Below are positions 61,501 to 61,550 of a DNA stretch of 61,550 nt, one piece after another. Where the stretch lies: assembly GCA_002415855.1 (NCBI GenBank), contig DIAS01000115.1, positions 7,453 through 69,002 on the forward strand, read 5' to 3'. This DNA is from Bacteroidales bacterium UBA5072 (lineage in GTDB: Bacteria > Bacteroidota > Bacteroidia > Bacteroidales > UBA10428). The first letter of the stretch is position 1, and each line of letters begins with the position of its first letter. Under the pieces are notes generated by a model. That model was not told the origin of the DNA, made no database searches, and worked only from the letters and a program-made list of their open reading frames with translations. A program made the position numbers and the translations under genes.

Positions 61501-61550
61501 CCAACCTCGAGCTTGAAAGCAGAGGAAATAAATTCCCCGCAATCCCAGAA
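58530..61550 (-). CDS. DUF2723 family membrane protein (partial, 5' end missing)
   Basis: At least 1006 residues; the frame is open to the right edge, so the true start lies beyond it. The first visible residues include FWDCGEFISSAFKLEVGHPP, the hallmark of DUF2723, a Bacteroidota family related to GT-C/PMT glycosyltransferases. About twelve membrane helices occupy the first half, with MQPRERDYAYAGSFYAFAIW and FTNGDNDTFPLWYAQEVEGI further on. The C-terminal part is soluble and TPR-like (MAREALDKCLAVIPETV). It probably transfers sugars to exported proteins, but the reaction is unproven. It is followed by the deacetylase gene. Confidence 0.88.
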   Translation of the reverse strand, partial: FWDCGEFISSAFKLEVGHPPGAPLFMIMGRFFTLFAGSDVTHVAKMVNAMSALASALTILFLFWSITHLAKKIIVKNDELSTGNVIAIIGSGLVGALAYTFSDTFWFSAVEGEVYASSSLFTALVFWAILKWENVADEPHANRWLVFIAYLMGLSIGIHLLNLLAIPAIVLVYYFRKYEITTAGIFKSLLLSAVILGGIMYVLIPGAIKIASFFELAFVNTFGLPYSSGFLFYVLLLIGLIFYGLYITHKKQKIILNTIILVVTVILIGYSSYAMLVIRSSADTPMDQNDPENLFSLLYYLNREQYGDRPLLYGQYFNSPIIDTKEGKPSYYKADGKYKATNFRIKYVYDKKYNTLFPRMWSNDADGGHIDAYVRWANLKESDLFQARIDQNGNVMRDREGNVVYDYDKAKKSPDFAQNLRFFWRYQVVHMYFRYFMWNFAGRQNDVQANFKTEINKGNWISGIPFLDNLRLGNQDKLPDTMRNNKARNRYFMLPLLLGLVGLFFHYKRHRNDFRVTLVLFIMTGLAIVVYLNQNPMQPRERDYAYAGSFYAFAIWIGLGVLALYDLLQKITPKSSGAVLATLISLVAVPAVMAKENWNDHDRSGRFIARDFAYNYLNSCAPNAIIFTNGDNDTFPLWYAQEVEGIRTDVRVMNLSYLGADWYIEQMQRKAYESDPVPFSLTLDQYRSGNRDVVYILDRLKGYTNLREAIEFVASDDPRTKQLAEVGRKVDYIPARRFYIPVDTAKVVANGTVPRDKAYLVQPEMKWELPSDRNYITKNHLMILDLLANSNWERPIYYAITVSDDNYLNLDRFFQMEGLAYRVVPFSSQGDIFGRGGINTEVMFDNMVHKFRWGGVENPDLYLDENVTRMLGNFRSSFARLALQLIAEHKSDMAREALDKCLAVIPETVVPFNIYNVMLVEAYYQLGDSAQANRIATGIKTNTYQDLEYFISLGSKYSSYLSYEQRIAFYTLDELRRMATTYNQPELKAEMEKKMQEYAAALNVAF

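Overview
The window looks like a chromosomal segment of a member of the Bacteroidota (Bacteroidales/Marinilabiliales-like, gliding or environmental type). It carries several families that are essentially restricted to that phylum (DUF4290, DUF6427, DUF2723, PorP/SprF, SprB-repeat proteins with a type B type IX secretion C-terminus). It also has many exact matches to the Bacteroidota promoter -7 box TAnnTTTG with TTG/TTTG about 19-20 bp upstream, and few Shine-Dalgarno sites. No insertion sequence, phage, integrase or CRISPR array is visible.

Layout. 1-8.5 kb: the start of a DUF4290 gene (runs off the left edge), a CPBP membrane protease, a coiled-coil protein, two M24 Xaa-Pro aminopeptidases on opposite strands, and the sdhCAB succinate dehydrogenase/fumarate reductase operon. 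8.5-24 kb: a SiaB-like ATPase paralogue, a lamin-tail surface protein, asd, hflX, a lipoprotein, tRNA-Ala(GGC), a TPR protein, an AlbA_2 protein, a thioredoxin-like lipoprotein, TerC, a DnaE with a built-in DEDDh exonuclease, trxA and a DUF6427 membrane protein.

24-37.6 kb: one long minus-strand operon. In transcription order it holds cheR, a HAMP-GAF-PAS membrane sensor without an output domain, a second and degenerate cheR, a CheB without receiver domain, a membrane GAF protein, a GAF-PAS-PP2C phosphatase, SiaB kinase, SiaC phosphoprotein, a TerB-like/ABCG transporter fusion, and two exported proteins. It joins chemotaxis-type methylation enzymes to a SiaABC-type partner switch with no CheA, CheW, classical receptor or diguanylate cyclase.

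37.7-46.5 kb: nitroreductase, TapB-like protein, two convergent L,D-transpeptidases, a DUF3857 protein, a LamG-like lipoprotein, purD, and a PorP/SprF protein paired with a large SprB-repeat adhesin (46.5-50.1 kb).

50.09-56.03 kb: a lasso-peptide biosynthetic cluster. It contains a 51-codon precursor gene (50248-50093, minus) whose leader carries the W..P.L..LD...T motif and whose predicted core starts GGTSVANYE, fitting a Gly1-Glu9 macrolactam. With it are the B2 protease, the B1/PqqD leader-binding protein, a sulfotransferase, an HPr-kinase-like lasso kinase, and, divergently, the cyclase and a nucleotidyltransferase. Three possible tailoring enzymes on one short peptide, and no recognisable exporter, make this the most notable system in the window.

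56-61.5 kb: a BlaI repressor and BlaR1-TonB-like pair with two clear operator dyads, a polysaccharide deacetylase, and a DUF2723 membrane protein that runs off the right edge.
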